Source of the DNA: Labilithrix sp.
GTDB taxonomy: Bacteria; Myxococcota_A; Polyangia; Polyangiales; Polyangiaceae
Assembly (NCBI GenBank): GCA_019637155.1
Contig: JAHBWE010000014.1
Coordinates: forward strand, 62,001-126,000
DNA length: 64,000 nt
Reading direction: 5' to 3'
A program made the translations under genes and the position numbers. How positions within the stretch are numbered: the stretch's first letter is position 1; every line of letters begins with the position of its first letter. A model generated the notes under the pieces. The model worked only from the letters and a program-made list of their open reading frames with translations, did no database searches and was not told where the DNA came from. Of the stretch, positions 8,528 to 17,081 are shown piece by piece.

Positions 8528-10123
8528 CTACAGCTCGTCGCCGCCGGTGCGGGCGCCGGTGGCGTGGTCCCAGATGTTCTTCTTCGTGATCTTGCCGCTC
8601 GGGGTCTTCGGGACCGAGGACACGAACGTCACGTACTTCGGGACCATGAAGGCCTCGAGGCGCGCGGCGCAGTGCGTGACGACGTCGCGCGCCTCGTACT
8701 TCGTGCCCTCCGTCAGGACGACGAAGGCGCGGATGGACTGGCCGAGGACGTCGTCCTTCTGCCCGACGACGGCGGCGTCTTGCACGCCGGGGAGCGCGTA
8801 GATCGCGTTCTCCACTTCCTTCGGCGCCACCTTCTCGCCGCGCGTCTTGATGATGTCGTCCTTGCGGCCGACGAAATACAGGTGACCGTCGGCGTCGCGC
8901 TTGAACTGGTCGCCGGTGTGGAGCCACATCTCGTTGGGAATGTGCGGGCTCGGCTTCAGCCAGTCGGCGGTGATTTCGGGCTTCTCCCAATAACCCTTCA
9001 TCACGTGCGGGCCGCGGACGACGAGCTCGCCGACCTCGTCCGGGTCGCAGACCGTGCCGTCGGGGCGGAGCACGAAGACCTCCATGTTCGGCATCGGGAC
9101 GCCGACGCTGAGGGGCTTCTTGTCGAGGAGCGAAGGATGCAGATAACAGACGCGCTTGCACTCCGTCAGGCCGTACATCGAATAAAGGCGCGCGTTGGGG
9201 CAGAGCTTCTTGAGCGTCTCGATGTGCGTGAGGGACAGCGCCGCCGCCGTGTTCGTGACGTAGCGGATGTTCTCCAGCTTCGCGCCCTTCTCCTGCCACT
9301 GGCGGAGGATGCTCGCGATGGTGGGGACGACGGGGAGGCCGGTGACCTTCTCCGTCTCGATGACCTTCAGGATCGCGGCGGGATAATTGAATGACTGCTC
9401 GAGGACGAGGGTGCCGCCGAACTGATTGACCATCAGCCATTGATAAAGGCCATAGTCGAAGGAGAGCGGGAGGACGCAGAGGACGATGTCGTCCGGCTGG
9501 TTCTCGAGGTACGTCGTGATCGACTCCGCCGCCGACACCATGTTGTGGTGGGTCAGCATCACGCCCTTCGGATCGCCGGTGGAGCCCGACGTGTAGATGA
9601 TGGCGGCGAGGTCGGTGGGGATCCGCTTGGCCGCGGGCCACTCCGCGGAGGCGGGGCCGACCGTCTTCACGAAGTCGTGGCACGTGACGCCGCCGAGCTT
9701 CGTGGGGCCGTCGGCGAGGTCGACGATGAGGGCGTGCTCGAGGTGCTTCGCCTGCTCGAGCGCGGGCTTGTAGAACGACTCGAGGACCTTGTCCGTGATG
9801 ATGACGCGCGCGCGGCAGTCGTTGAGGACGTACGCGAGCTTGTCGGACTTCGTCTGCGCGTTCACGACGACGAAGATCCCGTCGGCCGCGAGGGCGCCGA
9901 AGATGCCGAGCGCGAGCTCCGGGGAGTTGTCGAGATAGAGGACGACGCGATCGCCGCGCTGGAGGCCGAGCTGCTTGAGAGAGCTCGCGATGCGGCCCAC
10001 CTGCGCGTGCACCTCACGCCACGACAAGCGCTGCTTCTTGAAGACGAGGGCGGTCTTGTCGGGAGACGCCGCCGCGCTCCGCTCCATGTACTCGTGGAGG
10101 AGGGTGACGTGAGAGACGCGCAT
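8528..10123 (-). CDS. AMP-forming acyl-CoA/acyl-ACP ligase, exosortase-A-associated type
   Basis: 531 residues, full length for the ANL superfamily. The phosphate loop is YTSGSTGDPKG (177-187), followed by YGLTE, the HTGD adenylate-binding motif, the hinge GRKDDIIKTRGEKVAPKE and the catalytic lysine in PKTPSGKITKK near the C-terminus. It activates a carboxylic acid as the acyl-AMP and transfers it to CoA or a carrier protein. The acyl carrier protein gene ends three bases upstream and the PLP decarboxylase precedes it. This ligase-ACP-decarboxylase order matches the set recalled from XrtA/PEP-CTERM polysaccharide loci (TIGR03098-like). The substrate is unknown; an acyl decoration of the polymer or its lipid carrier is a reasonable guess. 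Confidence 0.9.
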   Translation of the reverse strand: MRVSHVTLLHEYMERSAAASPDKTALVFKKQRLSWREVHAQVGRIASSLKQLGLQRGDRVVLYLDNSPELALGIFGALAADGIFVVVNAQTKSDKLAYVLNDCRARVIITDKVLESFYKPALEQAKHLEHALIVDLADGPTKLGGVTCHDFVKTVGPASAEWPAAKRIPTDLAAIIYTSGSTGDPKGVMLTHHNMVSAAESITTYLENQPDDIVLCVLPLSFDYGLYQWLMVNQFGGTLVLEQSFNYPAAILKVIETEKVTGLPVVPTIASILRQWQEKGAKLENIRYVTNTAAALSLTHIETLKKLCPNARLYSMYGLTECKRVCYLHPSLLDKKPLSVGVPMPNMEVFVLRPDGTVCDPDEVGELVVRGPHVMKGYWEKPEITADWLKPSPHIPNEMWLHTGDQFKRDADGHLYFVGRKDDIIKTRGEKVAPKEVENAIYALPGVQDAAVVGQKDDVLGQSIRAFVVLTEGTKYEARDVVTHCAARLEAFMVPKYVTFVSSVPKTPSGKITKKNIWDHATGARTGGDEL

Positions 10124-10126
10124 GGC

Positions 10127-10384
10127 TCAGCTTCCCTTCTTGCGTTCGACGTAGGCGACGATGGCGTTCACCGTGTCGAAGTTCTCCGGGACCGCGTCGT
10201 CGTTCTCGACCGTGAAGCCGAAGGTCTCCTCGATGAACATGATGAGCTCGAGCGTGCGAACCGAGTCCACGATGTGCGCGCGCTCGAGGGACACGTCGTC
10301 CTTGAGCGTCTCCGGCGCGGCGCCCTTCAGGAAGTTCTCGAGGAGCATCGTGCGGATCTTCTCGCGGGTCTCGGCTTCACTCAT
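10127..10384 (-). CDS. Acyl carrier protein
   Basis: 85 residues. The phosphopantetheine site is S41 in the HIVDSVRTLEL segment, where the usual DSL is DSV, followed by the acidic helix IMFIEETFGFTVENDD typical of carrier proteins. It would carry the acyl or aminoacyl group made by the neighbouring ligase. The gene lies between the decarboxylase (10 bases) and the ligase (3 bases) on the same strand, which makes it dedicated to this pathway rather than general fatty-acid synthesis. No fatty-acid synthesis genes are nearby. Confidence 0.93.
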   Translation of the reverse strand: MSEAETREKIRTMLLENFLKGAAPETLKDDVSLERAHIVDSVRTLELIMFIEETFGFTVENDDAVPENFDTVNAIVAYVERKKGS

Positions 10385-10394
10385 GGCGCCGAGC

Positions 10395-11657
10395 CTACCA
10401 GAAGCGCGTGGCCGGCATCCGGGTCCGTGCGACGGACACCTCCCCCCCGTGCTTCACCAGCTCGAGCGGGGTGTCGTGGCTCAGGAAGAGGAGGGGGCTC
10501 GCGGCGAAGGAGTACGCCCCCGACGCGAAGAAGCCGACGAGGTCCCCCGGCTCCGCGCGCGCGATGCGGACGCCCCGCGCGAGCGAGTCCATCGGCGTGC
10601 AGAGCGGGCCGCAGACCTCCTGCGGGGCGTTCGCGTCGGACTCGGGCTCGGCGCCGCCGCGGGTGAGGTTCGCGACGGGGTAGTTCTTCTTCACGAGCTG
10701 GCCGAAGTTGCCGGTCGCGGGGAAGACGTGGTGCATCCCGCCGTCGAGGATGACGTACCGCTTGCCGCGCGTCTCCTTGATCTCGGTGACGCGTGAGACG
10801 TAGGCGCCGAAGCGGCCGATGAGGAAGCGGCCGAGCTCGAAGACGAAGCGCGTCTTCGCGAAGCGCGGGTGCGCGGCGCGCCACTCCTCGAGCTTCGCCC
10901 CGATCGCGCGGCCGAGGGAGGCGGTGTCGACCTCCTTCTGCCCCGCGAAGTAGGGGATGCCGAAGCCGCCGCCGAGGTTCACGACGTCGGGGTGGAGATC
11001 GTGCGAGTCGGCGAGGCGCGCGACGATGGAGAGCGAGCCCGCCATGTTGTCGACGAGGGCGCGCTCCTCGAGGCACTGCGTGCCGGCGTAGATGTGGAGG
11101 CCGGCGAGGCGCACGCCCGCCTCCGCCTTCACCGCGTCGAGCGCGGCCGGGGCCTCTTCCTCCGCGACGCCGAACTGGGAGGCGCCGCCGCCCATGCGCA
11201 TCGCGAACTCCTTCGGCGTCTCGGCGGGGTTGATGCGCAGGGTGACGTCTTGCCGCTTGCCGCGCGCGCGCGCGACGGCGCCGAGGCGGCCGAGCTCGGC
11301 GACCGACTCGAGCGAGACGATGCCGCACCCGCGATCGACGCAGCGCTCGAGGTCGGAGGTCGTCTTGCCGGGGCCGGCGATCGACATGTGCTTCGGGTCG
11401 TAGCCCGCCGCGATCGCCATATCGAGCTCGCCGGCGGAGGAGAGATCGAGGCCGGCGACGTGCGGGCGGAAGGCCTCGAGCACCTTCTTGTTGCCGTTCG
11501 CCTTCACGCAATAAAAGACGTCGACGACGTCGGGCAGGTTCGCGCGCAAGACGGCGAGGTGCGCCAGCGCGGCGTCGAGATCGTAGAGGTAGTAGGGCGT
11601 GCCGTGTTCCTGGGCGAGCGCCTCGGCCTCGGCGCCCGCGAGTCGAATCGCGCTCAT
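10395..11657 (-). CDS. PLP-dependent type III decarboxylase, exosortase-A-associated type
   Basis: 420 residues of the alanine-racemase-like fold III (ornithine/diaminopimelate decarboxylase family). K52 in FYCVKANGN is the PLP lysine. LNLGGGFGIPYF-type glycine loop (NLGGGFGIPYF) binds the cofactor phosphate and VCGPLCTPMDSLARG carries the catalytic cysteine region. The ATG overlaps the stop of the acyltransferase (ATGA). Such enzymes decarboxylate an amino acid, here probably supplying an amine for acyl transfer or amidation in the polysaccharide pathway. The context with ligase and ACP matches TIGR03099-type enzymes of PEP-CTERM loci, from memory. It is not lysA by context, since no lysine pathway gene is near. 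Confidence 0.9.
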   Translation of the reverse strand: MSAIRLAGAEAEALAQEHGTPYYLYDLDAALAHLAVLRANLPDVVDVFYCVKANGNKKVLEAFRPHVAGLDLSSAGELDMAIAAGYDPKHMSIAGPGKTTSDLERCVDRGCGIVSLESVAELGRLGAVARARGKRQDVTLRINPAETPKEFAMRMGGGASQFGVAEEEAPAALDAVKAEAGVRLAGLHIYAGTQCLEERALVDNMAGSLSIVARLADSHDLHPDVVNLGGGFGIPYFAGQKEVDTASLGRAIGAKLEEWRAAHPRFAKTRFVFELGRFLIGRFGAYVSRVTEIKETRGKRYVILDGGMHHVFPATGNFGQLVKKNYPVANLTRGGAEPESDANAPQEVCGPLCTPMDSLARGVRIARAEPGDLVGFFASGAYSFAASPLLFLSHDTPLELVKHGGEVSVARTRMPATRFW

Positions 11658-12334
11658 GCCGTCATCTTCTTCACGACGCGGGCGGGATTGCCCATCACGA
11701 TGGAGTCGGGGGGGATGTCGCTGCGGACGACGGAGCCCGCGCCGATGACCGAGCGCGCGCCGATCGTGACGCCTTTCAGGATCATCACGTTGCGCGAGAT
11801 CTGGACGCCGTCCTCGATCGTCACCGGCGCCACGTCGCTGTCGCCGGCGGGGACCTCCCAGATCGGGCGCTGCGGGTTGTAGTGGCTGTGGCCCTCGGTG
11901 TCGGCGATGTACGAGCCGCCGCCGACGGAGGCGAACTTGCCGATCGTGATGCGCTCCGCGATCGCGAAGTTGGTGCCGTGGCCGATGAAGACGCCGTCGC
12001 CGATGATGAGCGTGGGGGTGCCCTTCGACGCCGCGCCGATCCCGATGAGGCCCGAGATGCGGATGTTCGAGCCGAGCTCGATGTGAGGATTGCCGTTGAT
12101 GTACGGGACGCGATCGACGGCGATGTTGTCGCCGTACTTCGCACACTGGGAGAGGAAGAGCGGCGTCGCGACCATCGAGCGGCGGCCCCACTCGAAGGCT
12201 TCGCGCGCGTAGAAGCCCGCGTGCGCGAGGCCGCTCAAGAGCGGCTTGGCCGGGCCGACGGGCTGGATGCTGCTGTAGATGACCCGCTTCGCGATGGGCT
12301 TGATGAAGCGTCGGAAGGCTGAGGGTCCGGGCAC
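11654..12334 (-). CDS. Left-handed beta-helix (hexapeptide) acyltransferase
   Basis: 226 residues from GTG 12334. From about residue 85 it shows repeated hexapeptide turns (IELGSNIRISG, LIIGDGVFIGHG, ITIGKFASVGGG, VTIEDGVQISRN, VTIGARSVIGAG) and ends with the usual SIVMGNPARVVKK. H-loop residues DTEGHSHYNP contain the probable catalytic histidine. These enzymes O- or N-acetylate sugars. The N-terminal 80 residues are a less conserved helical extension, perhaps for membrane contact. First gene of the decarboxylase-ACP-ligase operon; the divergent deacetylase starts 64 bases away, so both promoters must fit in that short gap. Confidence 0.88.
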   Translation of the reverse strand: MPGPSAFRRFIKPIAKRVIYSSIQPVGPAKPLLSGLAHAGFYAREAFEWGRRSMVATPLFLSQCAKYGDNIAVDRVPYINGNPHIELGSNIRISGLIGIGAASKGTPTLIIGDGVFIGHGTNFAIAERITIGKFASVGGGSYIADTEGHSHYNPQRPIWEVPAGDSDVAPVTIEDGVQISRNVMILKGVTIGARSVIGAGSVVRSDIPPDSIVMGNPARVVKKMTA

Positions 12335-12397
12335 GACGTTTCATCTAGCATCACTTGTGCGAGGGGGGAATGTCCGGGCTATCCTCCGAAGCTGGGC

Positions 12398-13441
12398 ATG
12401 TGGCACCTTCGCGTTCGCGTGATTTCGCTCCTCGACGCGGTGGGCGCGCTCGAGGCAGCCATGATCGCGCGCAAGTACGTGCGGCTGCCGTTCTTGCCGA
12501 TCGTGACCTATCACCGGCTCGGCGATCCCGACCGCGACGCGAGGTACCTCGACGAGAGCGTCGTCGACGCCACGAAGGAGGGGTTCGAGCGGCAGGTCGA
12601 GCTGATGATGCGGCGGTTCACGCTGCTCAGCGTCGAGGACCTTCGCCAGTTCTTCTTCGAGAAGAAGCCGCTGCCGAAGAACCCCGCCCTCATCACGTTC
12701 GACGACGGTTACAAGGCGTGTCACGACATTGCGCTCCCGGTGTTGAAGCGCGCCGGCGCGCGGGCGGTCTTCTTCATCTCGACCGGCCACATGAGCGACC
12801 GGAAGACGTTCTGGTGGGATCGCGCGAACTACCTGATCAAGAAGTCGAAGAAGAACCGGATCGAGATCGACTACCCGAAGCACAAGGTCTACGACCTCGC
12901 GAAGAACCGAAACGACGCCATCACCGACATCCTCGACACGATCAAGCTGACCTTCGGCCTCGACGTCGAGCGGTACCTCGAGGTCCTCGGGAAGGCCCTC
13001 GACGTTCCTTGGGGGCCCGAGCAGGAGAAAGAGATCACCGACGAGGTGCTGATGACGTGGGACCAGGTCCGCACCCTGAGCAAAGAGGGGATGGACGTCG
13101 AGTCCCACACCCACACGCATCGCGTGCTCACCACGCTCGCGGAGAGCGAGCTCAAGGACGAGCTCGTCGGATCGAAGAACCTGCTCGAGGAGCAGCTCGA
13201 TCAGCCGATTCGCGCGCTCGCGTACCCGGTGAGCCTCAGCATCGCGAAGCACAACCACATCCTCGACGCGGTGAAGGAGGCCGGCTACGACCTCGGCTTC
13301 TCGACGTCGTGCGGCCTCGGCCCGCTCGGCCCGAAGACCCACCCGCTCGACATCCAGCGCTTCTGGGTCGACCCGACGCTGCCGCACTCGTACTTCCGCG
13401 CCGCCCTCGCGATGCCACAGCTCACCTACCGCCGAAGGTAG
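12398..13441 (+). CDS. Polysaccharide deacetylase family protein
   Basis: 347 residues with a NodB domain: the metal motif TFDDGYK at 100-106 and the zinc motif SHTHTHR with H237 and H239. The preceding FLPIVTYHRL is a common lead-in of this family. No clear signal peptide is seen, so it may act in the cytoplasm or on lipid-linked sugars at the membrane. It removes N- or O-acetyl groups from polysaccharide. An insert between the two motifs (about 130-225) is rich in Lys and Asp. It is divergent from the acyltransferase operon, so opposing acetylation and deacetylation steps may be regulated from one short intergenic region. Confidence 0.9.
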   Translation: MWHLRVRVISLLDAVGALEAAMIARKYVRLPFLPIVTYHRLGDPDRDARYLDESVVDATKEGFERQVELMMRRFTLLSVEDLRQFFFEKKPLPKNPALITFDDGYKACHDIALPVLKRAGARAVFFISTGHMSDRKTFWWDRANYLIKKSKKNRIEIDYPKHKVYDLAKNRNDAITDILDTIKLTFGLDVERYLEVLGKALDVPWGPEQEKEITDEVLMTWDQVRTLSKEGMDVESHTHTHRVLTTLAESELKDELVGSKNLLEEQLDQPIRALAYPVSLSIAKHNHILDAVKEAGYDLGFSTSCGLGPLGPKTHPLDIQRFWVDPTLPHSYFRAALAMPQLTYRRR

Positions 13442-13528
13442 GCCTACGACCTCGGGCGATCGGTTTGAAATGACTATGGTTGCGCGTCCGGCGGCGTGTG
13501 TACGCTCCCGAGCGAGGTGGGCGCTGTC

Positions 13529-14299
<771 letters not shown>

Positions 14300-14362
14300 G
14301 CGCATCGACCGCGGCGGCGTGCTCGTGATCGCAAGCTCCGTAGCCGGTGCTACGCTCCAACG

Positions 14363-15151
14363 ATGCAGCGCTTCCCCGGCAAAGGTGGGATCCCCGTCGA
14401 CGAGCGCATCGTCAAGCCGGAGTCGCGCGCCGAGATCATCGAGGGCCGGCTCGTCTTCGCGCCGCCGTCGGAGGAGCCGCACGCGGTCCCGCACGCCGAC
14501 CTCACCTACGTCCTTCGCGCGCACGTGAAGCCCGGCTACCTCGTCGCGGTGGACATGCTCACGCGCGCCGGCCTCGAGCAAGACTTCGCGCCCGACGCGA
14601 GCGTGTACCCCGCCGCGCGCGACGAGGAGACGGGCGGCCGGAAGCTCGAGGAGCTCGCGTTCGAGATCGTGAACGAGCAAGCGCTCTCGACGCAGACGAC
14701 GAAGGCGCGCGAGCTCGCCCGCCGCGGCGTGCGCCGGATCTTCGTCGTCCAGGTCAAGCGCAGCAAGGCGCTGGAGTGGTCGCGCGACACCGACGCATGG
14801 TCGGCGACCCCGATCGACACGATCGACGATCCCTGCTTCGTCCGCCCGCTCTCGATGAAGGCCGTCATCTCCGCGATCGACGCCGACGAGGCGGTGCTGC
14901 GCGCGCTCCGCGCCAAGGGCCACCCCGTCCTCGACGAGATCCGCGACGAAGGCCGCGAAGAGGGCCGCAAAGAAGGCCGCGAGACCGGCCTCGCGCGCGG
15001 ACTTCGCGTCGCGGTGCGCGATCTCTGCGAGGCCTACGACGTCGCGCTCGACGACGATCGCGTCCGTCGCATCGACACCATGAGCGCCGAAGAGCTCGAG
15101 GCCCTACGCGTCGCCCTCAAGCGCACCCACACATGGCCTGTTTCAACGTAG
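14363..15151 (+). CDS. Uma2-family (DUF820) putative endonuclease
   Basis: 262 residues. The Uma2 pattern is visible: an early glutamate-rich IIEGRLVFAPP, then DFAPDASVYP, then LAFEIVNEQ and a RRGVRRIFVVQV strand, which together form a PD-(D/E)XK-type core. The segment between about 190 and 215 has repeated basic/acidic GREEGRKEGRE-like units, a tail often seen in this family and in Rpn-type proteins. Its cellular role is not established for the family. It stands alone between a lipoprotein and the asparagine synthetase, and it looks like a dispersed accessory gene rather than part of the polysaccharide pathway. Confidence 0.8.
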   Translation: MQRFPGKGGIPVDERIVKPESRAEIIEGRLVFAPPSEEPHAVPHADLTYVLRAHVKPGYLVAVDMLTRAGLEQDFAPDASVYPAARDEETGGRKLEELAFEIVNEQALSTQTTKARELARRGVRRIFVVQVKRSKALEWSRDTDAWSATPIDTIDDPCFVRPLSMKAVISAIDADEAVLRALRAKGHPVLDEIRDEGREEGRKEGRETGLARGLRVAVRDLCEAYDVALDDDRVRRIDTMSAEELEALRVALKRTHTWPVST

Positions 15152-15173
15152 GGGGCTTCGCCGGCAAGCGACT

Positions 15174-17081
15174 CTAGAGAAGCGCTCGCACGTCGTCGCC
15201 GGGCTTCATCGTGCGCTCGACGAAGATGCGGTCCCAGAGCTCGAGCCACAAGAGCGCCCAGAGACGATGCGTGTGCTCCGCCGTCGCGTTGGTGTGCTCG
15301 CGGATGAGCCGCTCCACCTCCGCGCGCTGGAACCAGCCCTTGCCGACCAGGTTGCCGTTCGGCAGCGTGCGGCGGAGGAGCGGCGCCATCTCCTTGCGGA
15401 GCCAGTGCTTGAGCGGGAGCGAGAAGCCCTTCTTCGGGCGGTAGATGACCTCCCACGGCAGGTAGCGCTCGGCGAGCTTCTTCGGCAGGTACTTCTGCAC
15501 GCCGCCTTTGACCTTGAGGCGCGGATCGAGCGCGCTCGCGAGGGCGCAGAGATCGGTGTCGAGGAACGGCGAGCGGAGCTCGAGCGCGACCTTCATCGAC
15601 GCGACGTCCACCTTCACGAGGTAGTCGTTCGGGAGGCGGTTCATCAGCACGTGGTAGAGGTTCTGGTCGAGCACGTTGAGGCCCGCCATGTCGTCGGCGT
15701 GCCGCTCGTAGACGTGCCACGGGCGATGAGCGCCGAGCGACGCGCGGAAGCTGTCGGTGTAGAGCGCGTCGCGCTGGCGCTGGTTGAACGCCATCGAGTA
15801 GCCGTGGCGTCGCGAAGGACCCGGCGACGCGTGGGTCGCGAGCGTCTTCGCCTTCTGGAGGACGCCGCGGCGCTCCTTCTCGAAGAGCCAGTCCTCGAAG
15901 AGCCGTCGCGGGAGGCGCGGCGCGAAGCGGTCGTACGTCATCGCGTGGTAGGAGGCGCGCGCGATGTCGTAGCCGCCGAACTGCTCGTCGCCGCCGTCGC
16001 CGGTGAGGGCGACCGTCACGAACTGCCGCGCCGCCTTCGACACGTAGTAGGTCGGCACCGCTGACGAGTCGGCGAAGGGCTCGCCGTACTCCCACACCAG
16101 CGGCGCGAGCACCTCGAGGACGTCGGGCTTGAGGCGGATCTGCTCGTGCTCCGTGCGGTAGCGCTTCGCGACCGCGTTCGCGTACTCGAGCTCGGAGAAG
16201 TCCTGCTCCTCGAAGCCGATCGTGAAGGTCTTCACCGGCTTCGACGAGAGCTCGCTCATCATCGCGACGACGAGGCTCGAGTCGACGCCGCCGCTGAGGA
16301 ACGCGCCGAGCGGCACGTCCGCGACCATGCGCTTCCGCACCGCCTCCTTCAGCGTCGCGTCGATGCGCTCGATCGCCTCCGCCTCGCTGATCCGGATCTT
16401 GTCGCGGAAGTCCGGCTTCCAGTAGCGCTCGGTGCGGGTGCGCTCCCGCGTGACGACCATGAAGCTCGCGGGCTGGACCTTCTGGACCTCGTTCCAGATC
16501 GTGTGCTCGGTCGTGACCGCGAGGTGGTGGAGGTAGCAGTCGATCGCGGCGTGGCTCACGGTGAGGCGCGCGTCCGGGAGCGACCAGATCGCCTTCGCGT
16601 CGGAGGCGAAGCGGAGCGTGTCGCCCTCGCGCTGGTAGTAGAGGGGCTTCTTGCCGAAGCGATCGACGGCGAGGAGGAGGGACTCCTTCTTCGTGTCCCA
16701 GATCCCGATCGCGAACATGCCGTCGAGGCGCGCGATCACGCCTTCGCCCCAGACCGCGTAGCCGTGGGCGATGACCTCGGTGTCGGAGTGAGAGCGGAAG
16801 GCGCAGCCCCTCGCCTCGAGCTCCTTGCGGAGCGTCGCGAAGTTGTAGATCTCGCCGTTGAACGTGACCCAGACCGTCTCGTCGTCGTTCGGCATCGGCT
16901 GATGCCCGAGCGGGGAGAGATCGATGATCGAGAGGCGGCGATGACCGAGCGCGACGTGCCCGGAGATCCACTCGCCCCCGTGATCGGGGCCGCGGTTCGT
17001 CATCACGTCGCGCATCGTGACGAGCTCAGATGCAGAGACGGGGCGTCGGTCGAAGTGTACGATACCGCAGATAGCGCACAT
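15174..17081 (-). CDS. Asparagine-synthetase-like glutamine amidotransferase of the polysaccharide locus
   Basis: 635 residues. After Met, C2 in MCAICGIV is the N-terminal nucleophile of the glutaminase domain; RGPDHGG, FNGEIYN and the arginine region complete it. The synthetase domain has the pyrophosphate loop FLSGGVDSS (261-269) and TGDGGDEQFGGYD. It would hydrolyse glutamine and transfer ammonia to an adenylated carboxylate. Paralogues in exosortase-A loci (amidotransferase 1, TIGR03108-like, from memory) are thought to amidate uronic acids or attached acids. Its start codon is interlocked with the opposite-strand ATG at 17080, so the fusion gene next to it is divergently arranged. True asparagine synthesis remains possible but context argues against it. 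Confidence 0.9.
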   Translation of the reverse strand: MCAICGIVHFDRRPVSASELVTMRDVMTNRGPDHGGEWISGHVALGHRRLSIIDLSPLGHQPMPNDDETVWVTFNGEIYNFATLRKELEARGCAFRSHSDTEVIAHGYAVWGEGVIARLDGMFAIGIWDTKKESLLLAVDRFGKKPLYYQREGDTLRFASDAKAIWSLPDARLTVSHAAIDCYLHHLAVTTEHTIWNEVQKVQPASFMVVTRERTRTERYWKPDFRDKIRISEAEAIERIDATLKEAVRKRMVADVPLGAFLSGGVDSSLVVAMMSELSSKPVKTFTIGFEEQDFSELEYANAVAKRYRTEHEQIRLKPDVLEVLAPLVWEYGEPFADSSAVPTYYVSKAARQFVTVALTGDGGDEQFGGYDIARASYHAMTYDRFAPRLPRRLFEDWLFEKERRGVLQKAKTLATHASPGPSRRHGYSMAFNQRQRDALYTDSFRASLGAHRPWHVYERHADDMAGLNVLDQNLYHVLMNRLPNDYLVKVDVASMKVALELRSPFLDTDLCALASALDPRLKVKGGVQKYLPKKLAERYLPWEVIYRPKKGFSLPLKHWLRKEMAPLLRRTLPNGNLVGKGWFQRAEVERLIREHTNATAEHTHRLWALLWLELWDRIFVERTMKPGDDVRALL